The position numbers and the translations under genes are program-made. This document shows, in pieces, positions 1-6,885 of a stretch of 10,647 nt of DNA (positions are counted from its first letter, which is position 1; each line of letters starts with the position of its first letter). The stretch spans positions 1 to 10,647 of the forward strand of contig JBEVNX010000214.1 of assembly GCA_040507895.1 (NCBI GenBank). Reading direction: 5' to 3'. Source of the stretch: JBEVNX01 sp040507895 (GTDB taxonomy: Bacteria > Desulfobacterota > Binatia > JACPRU01). Below the pieces are notes generated by a model that did no database searches, had not been told where the DNA came from, and was given only the letters and a program-made list of their open reading frames with translations.

Positions 1-2
1 GG

Positions 3-80
3 GACTTCGCCCCGCATTCGCTGTGCGCGGCGCGGGCGCCCGACGCCGACGCCACCCACGCGAACGTCGGATCAGGTTAG
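3..80 (+). CDS. Possible C-terminal tail of a convergent gene (5' end outside window)
   Basis: From base 3 one plus-strand frame reads about 25 codons (DFAPHSLCAARAPDAD...) to a TAG at 78-80. Third codon positions are mostly G or C, as in the real genes nearby, and the end would converge on the TPR gene that stops at 92. The piece is too short to assign a family, and another plus frame is also open here, so this may be chance. Confidence 0.25.
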   Translation, partial: DFAPHSLCAARAPDADATHANVGSG

Positions 81-86
81 AGATCC
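69..86. terminator. Small inverted repeat between convergent ends
   Basis: GGATC (69-73) and GATCC (82-86) are inverted around an 8-base loop. The repeat lies just past the stop of the TPR gene on the minus strand and over the stop of the possible plus-strand gene. A weak bidirectional terminator is conceivable, but the stem is only five pairs and there is no T-run on either side. Confidence 0.2.
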
Positions 87-91
87 TTACT

Positions 92-1801
92 TCAGCGGCC
101 GCGGCGCACGAGCGAGCCGTAGATCCGCTCCCGGTAGACGCGCTCGCCTTCGAGATCTACGAGGGCGAGCGCGACGTCGGAGAGCTTGGCTAGCACGCTC
201 GGCCGATCTGGCTTCTCGTCGAGGGCGCGCGCGTAAGCCTCACGGGCGCCTCTCGCGTCGTGGTCGAGGAACGCCGCGTCGCCGGCGCGCTCGAGCCACT
301 GCGCCCGGGGCGCGGCGAGGAATTCAAGGCGCCGCGTCATCTCGAGCGCGTAGCGTCGCGCTGCCCCGTAGTCGCCGCGCCAGAGGAGAACGAAGAAGTA
401 TTGCTCCGCGGCGAGCGCTTGGTGGAAGAGCGGCTCCCAACTCGCGGGCGCGCGGCGCTGCAGCTCGACGGTGAGATCGCGATCGATCTCGCCGGACCAG
501 AGCCTGCGCACGAGATCGTCGGGGATGTCTTCGCCGAGCTCGCCAGGGGCGTGTTCGGCGGGCTCCTGGAGCCACGAAGCCGCCGATTCGAGATCCGGCC
601 GCGCGAGCCCGATCATTCCTTGGGTGAGCGCGAAGCGCACGTCGCCCTGCCAATCGGCGTACGCGACGGAGAGCTCGTGGTCGACGTCGTGCCAGCGGCC
701 GAGCGCCGCCAGGGCAAGCACTCGCGAGAGGCGGTAGATCGTGCCTTTCGGCGACAGCTCGATCGCTTGATCGAAGCGCGGGAGCGCCCTGTCAGCACGC
801 CCTTTGCCGAGCGCGGCGCAGCCGTCCTGCCAGCTCGCGAGCGCCGCGAGCAGATAGGATTCGGGGTCGTCGAGCGCGGCGATCTTGGCCGGCGCGAGCG
901 AGCGTCCAGATCGCAGGGCTGCGACCAGCAGCCCGATCGAGCCGTCTTGCTCCATGAGAGCCACGTCGTCGCGGCCGGCGCCCAGGTCGCCGATCGATGA
1001 CACCGGCAGACACGCGGGTCGGGCGCGGGCCCGCTTCTGATTGTCGAGCCAAGCGTCGACGAAGAGCTTGCGGCGCCCGGGCGCGACGAAGGGCAGCTCG
1101 TTGACCTTGACGTCGGTACCGATCACCACGTCGTCGACGTAGTACGTGAGGTTCGAGCGGTCCGTGAACGGATCCGTGACGAACGAGAACTTGTCGACGG
1201 TCGAGCGGGGCTGGTTCGCCGCGTTCGGTTGGTCCACGAGCGAGACGACCGGCTCCGGATTCCCTTCTTCGCGGATCGTCAGGTCGTAGCGGCCGTGGTC
1301 GATGTCGTAGGCGACGTCGACGACGTACCAGACGAACGCCCGAAGCGGGAAGAGCTTCTGCGGCATGCTGTCCGACACGTGCCAGAGAAATCCGTTTTCG
1401 CTCTTCAACCAGAAGGCGATGCCGTTCTTGCCGAGCGTGAACCACTTGGGCCCGGCGAGCGCGACGTTGAGAAGATCGTTCGCGTCGGTCGTCAGCATCG
1501 CGAAGTGCGCGAACAGCCGGCCCGCGCGCCGCGGCGCGAAGTAGCCCTGGAGCTCAGGAAAGTCGTGGTCGCCGACGACGTCGCGGAGCTCCACCGAGCG
1601 GTAGCCGCTGAAGCGGTACGTCGAGGTGAGCCTCACGCTTCCTTTGGAGCGCTGGAAGACGGCGAACGTGTCGGGCCCCGTGTCCACGTCGTCGTCGAAG
1701 CTGTAGCTGACGAGGGAGTGCTCGGTCGGAGCGGCCGCGGTCAGCAGCGCGGCCAGAAGCAGAACGATCAGCGCACGCTGTCTTGATACCGCTGCAGCCA
1801 C
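92..1801 (-). CDS. Exported concanavalin/LamG-like domain plus TPR protein
   Basis: A protein of about 569 residues if translation starts at the GTG at 1801. The open frame runs further upstream to 2362, but those 187 codons give arginine-rich shadow sequence over the HEAT gene. From the GTG the protein opens with MAAAVSRQR and a hydrophobic stretch (ALIVLLLAALLTAAA), a convincing Sec signal peptide; GGCGAGA just upstream is a weak ribosome site. Residues about 31-228 look like a beta-sandwich concanavalin A/LamG-type domain, with alternating aromatic strands and ending in LTYYVDDVVIGTD. Residues about 316-569 are helical with TPR-like units, for example GRADRALPRFDQAIELSPKG near 334-353 and ARGAREAYARALDEKPDRP near the C-terminus. 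The start overlaps the HEAT gene by 34 bases, so the two are probably translationally coupled. The function is unknown; periplasmic or surface carbohydrate or protein binding is a guess. Confidence 0.75.
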   Translation of the reverse strand: MAAAVSRQRALIVLLLAALLTAAAPTEHSLVSYSFDDDVDTGPDTFAVFQRSKGSVRLTSTYRFSGYRSVELRDVVGDHDFPELQGYFAPRRAGRLFAHFAMLTTDANDLLNVALAGPKWFTLGKNGIAFWLKSENGFLWHVSDSMPQKLFPLRAFVWYVVDVAYDIDHGRYDLTIREEGNPEPVVSLVDQPNAANQPRSTVDKFSFVTDPFTDRSNLTYYVDDVVIGTDVKVNELPFVAPGRRKLFVDAWLDNQKRARARPACLPVSSIGDLGAGRDDVALMEQDGSIGLLVAALRSGRSLAPAKIAALDDPESYLLAALASWQDGCAALGKGRADRALPRFDQAIELSPKGTIYRLSRVLALAALGRWHDVDHELSVAYADWQGDVRFALTQGMIGLARPDLESAASWLQEPAEHAPGELGEDIPDDLVRRLWSGEIDRDLTVELQRRAPASWEPLFHQALAAEQYFFVLLWRGDYGAARRYALEMTRRLEFLAAPRAQWLERAGDAAFLDHDARGAREAYARALDEKPDRPSVLAKLSDVALALVDLEGERVYRERIYGSLVRRGR

Positions 1802-2400
1802 TCTCGCCAATCTGCCGTCGCCGCCGCTCGCGCCGAAGCGTCTCCGTCCGGGGCGAAGCTCTTGCGCTGGCCGGTGTGGATCTCGAGTGCCTGGATCGCG
1901 ATCGCTCGCACCTGGGGCTTCGGGTCGCCGAGGGCGTGGATGAGGCCCGCGAACAGCCGGACCTTCTGCGCTTCGCTCAGATGGACCTGGTCGTACGCCA
2001 GCGCGCAGGCGGCCTTGTCGCGGAACAGCGGGTTCACGTCGTCCTGCATGTTTTCGAGGAGCGCGTCGACCACGGCCGGATCGTCGCTCACGCGCCCGAG
2101 CGCGTACTGCACCGACAGTCGCAGGTCCTGATTGGAGGTGTGCATGTCGCGCATCAGCGCGCGGCGCGCGCCCTCCGACTTCCATCCGAGCTGGTAGAAC
2201 GCATTGGCGACACGCGCTCGCTCCTCGTCGGCGTCTGCCGACTCGTAGAGCCGCACCAGCTCGGGCATCGTTCCTGTGCCGAGCTGTCGGATTGCATCGT
2301 AGTTGCCGGCCATGACGAGCGGGCGCAGGTCGCCCGAAGCGCTCACCGGCGCGCCGGCGCAAACGAAAGCCACGACGAGATATCCGAGCAGGCGTCGCAT
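1768..2400 (-). CDS. Exported HEAT-repeat protein
   Basis: A 210-residue protein. The N-terminus MRRLLGYLVVAFVCAGAPVSA is a Sec signal peptide with likely cleavage after an A-x-A-type site near residue 21; the Cys at 14 does not sit in a good lipobox. After it come helical pairs of HEAT/PBS-lyase type: residues about 92-118 (LSVQYALGRVSDDPAVVDAL) and about 145-176 (HALGDPKPQVRAIAIQALE). The end contains IHTGQ, an FAPD stretch and WREWLQRY, a layout I recall from periplasmic HEAT-repeat proteins. Such proteins are scaffolds with no catalytic residues. The gene lies 46 bases after the methyltransferase and overlaps the start of the TPR gene. The upstream GAGG is about 15 bases from the ATG, too far to be a good ribosome site. 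Confidence 0.8.
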   Translation of the reverse strand: MRRLLGYLVVAFVCAGAPVSASGDLRPLVMAGNYDAIRQLGTGTMPELVRLYESADADEERARVANAFYQLGWKSEGARRALMRDMHTSNQDLRLSVQYALGRVSDDPAVVDALLENMQDDVNPLFRDKAACALAYDQVHLSEAQKVRLFAGLIHALGDPKPQVRAIAIQALEIHTGQRKSFAPDGDASARAAATADWREWLQRYQDSVR

Positions 2401-2411
2401 CCGCGCGAAGT

Positions 2412-2428
2412 GCTACCTCGAAGGTAGC
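2412..2428. promoter_or_regulatory. Perfect palindrome before the HEAT gene
   Basis: GCTACCT and AGGTAGC are exact inverted copies around CGA. The element fills the short gap between the methyltransferase stop and the HEAT gene start, 12 bases upstream of the latter. On the minus-strand RNA it would form a seven-pair hairpin with a UUCG-type turn. It could be an operator, a processing or stability hairpin, or an attenuator; no U-run follows, so it is not a standard intrinsic terminator. Confidence 0.4.
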
Positions 2429-2446
2429 CGCGGCGGTTTCGGCGGG

Positions 2447-3133
2447 TCAAACCGTGCCCGCGGAGCGCTTCTGCACCAGGAAGAGCGTCCCGGCCCACTC
2501 GATCGGCTGCGTCTCGTCGGCGATGACGTTTCGATACGCCGCGTACACTCCGGGGCAGTAGCCATCGGGTTTGGCGTCGTCGAGCGCGATCAAGCCGCCC
2601 GGCAACACCAGCGGGAAGAATGCGTAGAGGTCCTTCGTGACGCTCTCCTCGTCGTGAGCCCCGTCGACGAGTAGGAACTTCAGTCGGACTCCCTGCCGCT
2701 TGAGCCAGCGGGCGCCGGCGAGCGAAGTCATGCGCAGCGGCTTGACGACGTCGTCCACGCCTGCTTCGGCGATGACGCCCAAGAATGCCGACCAGGTGCT
2801 ACCTTGCGCCGTGCGCGTACCGAGGCCCGTGTCTTCGGCGACGCCGTGGTGATGATCGATCGCGTACACGGTCTCCCCTCGGCGGGCACGTTTGGCAGCG
2901 AGCGCCAGCGCGACGGTCGACTTCCCCTTCCACGAGCCGATCTCGGCGATCTCGCCGGGGCCCGAGAGTCCCGTCACGACGCGGTACAGCAGCCGGATCT
3001 TCGGAGCCGACAGATACCCTTCGAGACGGCGCACGTAGAGAATGTCCGCCGTGTGCTGCGCGCCGACGATGCGGCAAGCCTGCAGCGCCGCCCACTTCGC
3101 GGCCCTCGAAGCCCGCTTGTGAGAGGCGATCAT
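2447..3133 (-). CDS. Class I SAM-dependent methyltransferase (Methyltransf_24 type)
   Basis: A 228-residue protein. The glycine motif EIAEIGSWKGKST (61-73) is SAM-binding motif I, followed by the acidic end of strand 2 (YAIDHH, 90-95), then LLVDGAHDEESVTKDL (154-169) and PGGLIALDD (178-186). The VDGxHxYxxVxxDL-like block and PGG are typical of the Methyltransf_24 family, whose members act on small molecules or on sugars in surface-polysaccharide loci. The substrate cannot be read from sequence. The start ATG has a clear GGGGGA ribosome site about 5 bases upstream. The gene sits 50 bases after the alpha/beta hydrolase and 46 before the HEAT gene, so it is probably co-transcribed with both. Length is normal for the family and nothing appears broken. 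Confidence 0.85.
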   Translation of the reverse strand: MIASHKRASRAAKWAALQACRIVGAQHTADILYVRRLEGYLSAPKIRLLYRVVTGLSGPGEIAEIGSWKGKSTVALALAAKRARRGETVYAIDHHHGVAEDTGLGTRTAQGSTWSAFLGVIAEAGVDDVVKPLRMTSLAGARWLKRQGVRLKFLLVDGAHDEESVTKDLYAFFPLVLPGGLIALDDAKPDGYCPGVYAAYRNVIADETQPIEWAGTLFLVQKRSAGTV

Positions 3134-3183
3134 CGATCCCCCGCGCGTCCGCGCGTCGCCAGTGTACCCGAGCTCTCGATCTC

Positions 3184-4005
3184 TTACGCCCTCAGGAACG
3201 CGAGCAGATCTGCGTTGACCTGGTCCTTATGCGTCGAGCAAAGGCCGTGTGGCAAGCCCGGGTAGACCTTCAGCGTCGAGCCTCGCACGAGCTTCGTCGT
3301 CAGCATCGCCGAAGCGCCGATCGGCACGATCTGATCGTCATCGCCGTGGAGAATCAGCGTCGGCACGTCGAACTTCTTGAGGTCCTCCGTGAAGTCCGTC
3401 TCGGAGAACGCCTTGATGCAGTCGATGACGCCCTTGAATCCCGCCTGCATCCCCTGGAGCCAGAACGAATCCCGCAGCCCCTGCGACACCTTGGCGCCCG
3501 GCCGGTTCGCGCCGTAGAACGGCGCGGTCAGATCCTTGAAGAACTGCGAGCGGTCCGCGAGCACGCCGGCGCGGATGCCGTCGAAGACATCGATCGGCAA
3601 GCCTCCGGGGTTCGCCGGCGTCTTCAGCATCAACGGAGGCACGGCGCCGATCAGCACGGCCTTGGCCACGCGCTTCGTGCCGTGGCGGCCGATGTAGCGC
3701 GCGACCTCCCCGCCGCCGGTGGAGTGGCCGACGTGCACCGCCGCTTTCAGGTCGAGCGCCTCGGCGAGCGCCGCGAGGTCGTCGGCATAGGTGTCCATCT
3801 CGTTGCCGTTCCAGGGCTGGCTCGATCGGCCGTGGCCGCGCCGATCGTGGGCAATGCAGCGGTATCCGTGGGAGGCGAGAAGCACCATCTGGTCTTCCCA
3901 CGCGTCTGCGCTGAGCGGCCAACCGTGACTGAAGACCACGGGCCGTCCAGTGCCCCAATCCTTGTAGTAGATCTGCGTGCCGTCCTTGGTCTCGATCGTC
4001 GCCAT
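3184..4005 (-). CDS. Alpha/beta hydrolase, cofactor-free haloperoxidase/arylesterase type
   Basis: A 273-residue, full-length member of the non-heme chloroperoxidase branch of alpha/beta hydrolases. The oxyanion region is VVFSHGWPLSADAW (23-36), followed by HDRRGHGRSSQPW (53-65). The nucleophile elbow is GHSTGGGE with Ser95; the acid is Asp224 in HGDDDQIVP and the base His253 in PGLPHG, so the triad is complete. These enzymes are mainly esterases or lactonases that can also carry out perhydrolysis and halogenation through peracids without a metal or heme. The natural substrate is unknown. There is no signal peptide, so it should be cytoplasmic. The ATG has a strong AAGGAGA ribosome site at 4019-4013. 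It is probably the first gene of a run with the methyltransferase, HEAT and TPR genes. Confidence 0.92.
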   Translation of the reverse strand: MATIETKDGTQIYYKDWGTGRPVVFSHGWPLSADAWEDQMVLLASHGYRCIAHDRRGHGRSSQPWNGNEMDTYADDLAALAEALDLKAAVHVGHSTGGGEVARYIGRHGTKRVAKAVLIGAVPPLMLKTPANPGGLPIDVFDGIRAGVLADRSQFFKDLTAPFYGANRPGAKVSQGLRDSFWLQGMQAGFKGVIDCIKAFSETDFTEDLKKFDVPTLILHGDDDQIVPIGASAMLTTKLVRGSTLKVYPGLPHGLCSTHKDQVNADLLAFLRA

Positions 4006-4012
4006 GGTGCGC

Positions 4013-4019
4013 TCTCCTT
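4013..4019 (-). promoter_or_regulatory. Ribosome binding site of the alpha/beta hydrolase
   Basis: AAGGAGA read on the minus strand, 7 bases before the ATG at 4005. It is the clearest Shine-Dalgarno in the window and fixes this start. Confidence 0.8.
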
Positions 4020-4125
4020 GTCACCGTGGGAGCAGCGTCGACCGATGTTCCAGAGGGCAGGCTAGGTCAAGCCCGCGCTCGCGTGGGTTCGTCGACCTGG
4101 CAGTCACACGGTAAACGCCGCCGGG

Positions 4126-4335
4126 GAAATTGTAGCTCTGGCCTTCGGCGACAGCATCACCCGAGGCGTCGGCGCCGGCCCGCAACCGAGCGACACACCT
4201 CCGGGCTCGGGCGGCTACCCCTCACGTCTCGAGAACCTTCTCGGGGTCACGGTCATCAACGATGGCAGCTCGGGCGAGCGAACGCCCGGCGAGTTGCCGC
4301 GCCTGCAGCGCGACGTGGCGGATACCCACCAAAGC
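4126..4335 (+). pseudogene. Remnant of a GDSL/SGNH-family esterase (N-terminal part only)
   Basis: On the plus strand, antisense to its neighbours, one frame reads EIVALAFGDSITRGVGAGP, then GGYPSRLENLLGVTVINDG, then SSGERTPGELPRLQRDV. This is block I of the SGNH hydrolases (GDSI with the nucleophile Ser), followed by the family's usual YPxRLExLLG, VIN and GxSGExT segments. Resemblance fades near 4335; the frame stays open but blocks III (GxND) and V (DxxH) are absent, and the sequence soon meets the 3' end of the monooxygenase gene. In frame, no ATG, GTG or TTG lies between the TAG at 4063-4065 and GDS; only a CTG at 4138 is present. It is therefore a decayed or truncated copy with start and C-terminus both lost. 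Confidence 0.7.
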
Positions 4336-4368
4336 TCAAAGCTGATCGCGTTGATCCGTTCGCGATCG

Positions 4369-4398
4369 CCGGTTTTCCGGGATCTCTTGCTCGATCCC
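4369..4398 (-). terminator. Inverted repeats downstream of the monooxygenase gene
   Basis: Two adjacent short palindromes lie 31-60 bases past the monooxygenase stop: CCGGTTTTCCGG (4369-4380) and GGGATC...GATCCC with an 8-base loop (4379-4398). They share bases, so only one could form at a time. They could help end the monooxygenase transcript, but no T-run follows on the minus strand, so an intrinsic terminator is only a possibility. Confidence 0.25.
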
Positions 4399-4428
4399 GC
4401 GCGCCCTCGGCGCTCACCGCTACGATTC

Positions 4429-5643
4429 CTACGTGTCGGGTACGCTTCGTGCGCTTTGTATGCTCCCGGCGTCGTGTCCGTAGAGCCATGCGACCGCGTC
4501 AAGCGACCAGTCTGTCTTGCCGCGAGCCATCTCCGCATCGCGATGTTGCTGGGCGGGACCGTCGGGGAGATGGAAGCGCGTCTTGTTCGCCTCCGACATG
4601 GCTTGCAGACGCGAAGCCCGCGGCAGGCGCAACGCCTCGTAGCGGCGCAGCGCATCGGGTAAGTCCCGAGACGCGATCTTCGAGAGGCATGCAGCGAGCG
4701 TTGCCCCGTCTTCGATCGCTTGTGCCGCACCCTGCGCCATGAACGGCAGCATCGCGTGACAAGCGTCGCCGAGCAGCGTGACGCGACCGAGGGACCAGCG
4801 CGCCATCGGCCGGCGGTCGAAGAGCGCCCAGATGAACGTCTCGTCTACGGCGCCGAGAATGTCGCCAACCTGCGGATGCCACCCGTCGAAAGCAGCGCGG
4901 GCGTCAGCGACCTCGCCGCGGTCCGTCCATGATTCGCGCGTCCACACGTCCTTCTCGATGATGGCGACGAAGTTCAGGAGCTGCATGCCCCGCACGAAGT
5001 AGTGCACGAAGTGCTTGCCGGGACCCATCCACACCAGCGCGGCCACTTCGAGATTCAGGTGCGCCAGGCGCTCGGCAGGTATCAGCCCTCGGTACGCGAC
5101 ACAGCCGGTGAAGCGTGGGTTTTCGGCACCAAACAGAACGCGGCGTACGGCAGAATGGATCCCGTCGGCGCCCACCAGCGCGTCCACCTTGATTCGGCTG
5201 CCATTCTCGAACTCGGCCTCGACGCAGTCACCGTGATCCACCAGGGTCGTGAAGCGGTGCCCGACATGCAGGCGCTCCGCGGGACAGGCGTGTGCCAGCG
5301 CGGTCACGACGTCTGCGCGGTGCATGTGGTAGTAAGGGAAGCCGAACGTGGCCTCCATCGCCTCGGCGAGTGGCGTACGAAGAAGAGTCCGGCCGTCGTC
5401 CCACCGACGCTGATGGAACGCCAGCGGCTTAACGCCCGTCTCTGCTAACGCTTCGCCAATACCGCCACCGTGTAAGATACGCGAAGCGTTCGGACTGATC
5501 TGGATACCGGCCCCTACTTCGGTCAACGTGTCCGCTTGCTCATAGACGTGCACGTCAACCCCCGCCTTCAGGAGCGAGAGTGTGGCGGCAAGCCCGCCGA
5601 TCCCTCCGCCGACGATCGCTAGTGAGATCTCATCGCCTGCCAT
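4429..5643 (-). CDS. FAD-dependent aromatic monooxygenase (salicylate/3-hydroxybenzoate hydroxylase type)
   Basis: A 404-residue, full-length group A flavoprotein hydroxylase. It begins with the Rossmann FAD motif VGGGIGGLAA (11-20) with Glu35 placed to bind the ribose, then the DG motif VGADGIHSAVR (157-167) and the second FAD-binding GD motif LLGDACHAMLPFMAQGAAQA (290-309). AGIQISPNASRIL (45-57) is characteristic of the salicylate 1-hydroxylase and 3-hydroxybenzoate 6-hydroxylase branch. Such enzymes use NAD(P)H and O2 to hydroxylate an aromatic ring, usually in catabolism of aromatic acids. No ring-cleavage dioxygenase, isomerase or regulator is next to it, so the substrate is uncertain and it could act in secondary metabolism. 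No strong ribosome site precedes the ATG. Both flanks carry what look like broken pieces of other genes. Confidence 0.9.
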   Translation of the reverse strand: MAGDEISLAIVGGGIGGLAATLSLLKAGVDVHVYEQADTLTEVGAGIQISPNASRILHGGGIGEALAETGVKPLAFHQRRWDDGRTLLRTPLAEAMEATFGFPYYHMHRADVVTALAHACPAERLHVGHRFTTLVDHGDCVEAEFENGSRIKVDALVGADGIHSAVRRVLFGAENPRFTGCVAYRGLIPAERLAHLNLEVAALVWMGPGKHFVHYFVRGMQLLNFVAIIEKDVWTRESWTDRGEVADARAAFDGWHPQVGDILGAVDETFIWALFDRRPMARWSLGRVTLLGDACHAMLPFMAQGAAQAIEDGATLAACLSKIASRDLPDALRRYEALRLPRASRLQAMSEANKTRFHLPDGPAQQHRDAEMARGKTDWSLDAVAWLYGHDAGSIQSARSVPDT

Positions 5644-5708
5644 GGCTTGGAGTCATCCGCCAGCAGTTTGCTCAACGCCGCATCGATGAATGCCGGCCAA
5701 TTACTTTC
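5619..5708 (-). pseudogene. Possible C-terminal tail of a lost upstream gene
   Basis: Between the HpnB stop and the monooxygenase start, one minus-strand frame runs from just after a TGA (5711-5709) for 29 codons to a TAG that lies 25 bases inside the monooxygenase gene. It reads WPAFIDAALSKLLADD and then SKPWQAMRSH, a plausible amphipathic C-terminal helix. It has no start codon near its 5' end. A four-to-thirty base overlap with a downstream start is normal for a true operon partner, so this may be the surviving tail of a gene whose body was lost. It is too short for a family call and could be chance. Confidence 0.3.
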
Positions 5709-5715
5709 TCAACGG

Positions 5716-6867
5716 TCACCCGCCGGCGTGGTACGCGCGGCCCTTCCACGTGGCGCCCGCTCCCGAGTGATGGCGCCAGGCGGACGAGATCGTCATGCCG
5801 GTGTAGAGCGCCACGGCCGCCGGCAGCGTCAGCGCCCAAACGAAGCCCGCGCGGAGATGGCGGACCATCGGCGCGTAGGTGCGCACCATGGCGGCGAGGG
5901 CGACCGCACCGAGCACGCGGGCAGCGCTCGAGCCGAAGAGCACTGCGAAGACGGGCACGAAGAACAAGAAGACCAAGGCGAGGACGCAGCCGATCAACGC
6001 GAGCGGACGGTAGCCGAGCTGCGTGTACGCGGTGCGCGCGACCATGTTCCAGATGCTCTGGAGGTCGTCGTATCGGCGCGTCGACTCGACGCCGGGATGG
6101 TAGCCGAGCCACAGTCGCGCGCCCGCCGCCTTGCAGGCCCGGCCGAAGCTCACGTCGTCGATCACCGCCTCGCGGATCGCCCCCATGCCGCCGATGCGCT
6201 GGATCACCTCGCGCCGCACGAGCATGCATCCTCCCGCGGCGCCGGCCACGCGCGAACCGTCGTGGCCGACCGACGGGAACGGGTAGAGCGCGGCGAAGAA
6301 GTAAGTGAACGCCGGGATGAGCAGCCGCTCCCATAGAGTCTCGCAATGGAGGCGCGCCATGACGGACACGAGATCCCGGCCCTCGGCTCTCGCTGTCGCC
6401 AGCAAGCGGCGGAGCCCATCGGGCTCGCGGCGGACGTCGGCGTCGGTGAGCCAGATCCAATCGGGTCGCTCGGCGAGCGCGCGCTCCACGCCGTGGTGCT
6501 GCGCCCAGACTTTGCCCGTCCAGCCCGCTGGCAGCGGAGGCGGCGTGATCACCGTCACGCGATCCGCTGCGCCGGCTTCCTTTGCGATCCGCCGCGCGAC
6601 CGCGCCGGTGCCGTCGTCCGAGTGATCGTCCACGACGACGATCGAAAGGTGAGGGTGGTCCTGCGCGAGGAGCGAAGGGAGCGTTCGAGGGAGCTGCTGC
6701 GCTTCGTTGCGGGCCGGCACTACAACGACGACTCGCTCCGATGTGGAGACGTCATCCGGCTGCCGAAGGCGGGGCTCGATCCGCCAGCGGCGGTCGAGCA
6801 GGGCGAAGCCGAGCCAGAGAATCGCTACGATCGCGACCGCTCGGCAATCAGCTGGGATGGGTCCCAT
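5716..6867 (-). CDS. hpnB: HpnB-like family 2 glycosyltransferase
   Basis: A 383-residue membrane glycosyltransferase with a GT-A fold. In order: an N-terminal membrane anchor (about 8-24); VVVVVPARNEAQQLP (46-60); the nucleotide-binding acidic pair VVVDDHSDD (77-85); AGWTGKVWAQHHG (114-126), a hallmark of the hopene-associated HpnB family; the metal-binding TDADV (141-145); VAGAAGGCMLVRRE (207-220); IDDVSFGR (236-243); then SIWNMVARTAYTQLGY (271-286) and three or four C-terminal membrane helices; and TWKGRAY near the end. HpnB is named for its place in hopanoid loci, but its reaction is not established to my knowledge, and no squalene-hopene cyclase or other hpn gene lies in this window. The start ATG lacks a nearby Shine-Dalgarno; an AGGAGG lies about 31 bases upstream. 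It is followed after 72 bases by the monooxygenase gene. Confidence 0.88.
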   Translation of the reverse strand: MGPIPADCRAVAIVAILWLGFALLDRRWRIEPRLRQPDDVSTSERVVVVVPARNEAQQLPRTLPSLLAQDHPHLSIVVVDDHSDDGTGAVARRIAKEAGAADRVTVITPPPLPAGWTGKVWAQHHGVERALAERPDWIWLTDADVRREPDGLRRLLATARAEGRDLVSVMARLHCETLWERLLIPAFTYFFAALYPFPSVGHDGSRVAGAAGGCMLVRREVIQRIGGMGAIREAVIDDVSFGRACKAAGARLWLGYHPGVESTRRYDDLQSIWNMVARTAYTQLGYRPLALIGCVLALVFLFFVPVFAVLFGSSAARVLGAVALAAMVRTYAPMVRHLRAGFVWALTLPAAVALYTGMTISSAWRHHSGAGATWKGRAYHAGG

Positions 6868-6879
6868 CGTAACGAAACG

Positions 6880-6885
6880 ATTAAA
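6880..6885 (-). promoter_or_regulatory. Possible -10 element for hpnB
   Basis: Read on the minus strand this is TTTAAT, five of six matches to TATAAT, ending 12 bases before the hpnB ATG. With a start site 6-8 bases further on, the transcript would be nearly leaderless, which would fit the missing ribosome site. There is no good -35 at the usual distance, so this is weak. Confidence 0.2.

Noticed and set aside
260..2427. Several long plus-strand frames opposite the TPR and HEAT genes
   Set aside because: No domain signature; the minus-strand frames have signal peptides and repeat motifs that explain the region.
2785..4065. A 426-codon plus-strand open frame antisense to the methyltransferase and hydrolase
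   Set aside because: Arginine-rich, low-complexity composition with no recognisable motif, lying opposite two clear enzymes; typical shadow frame in GC-rich DNA.
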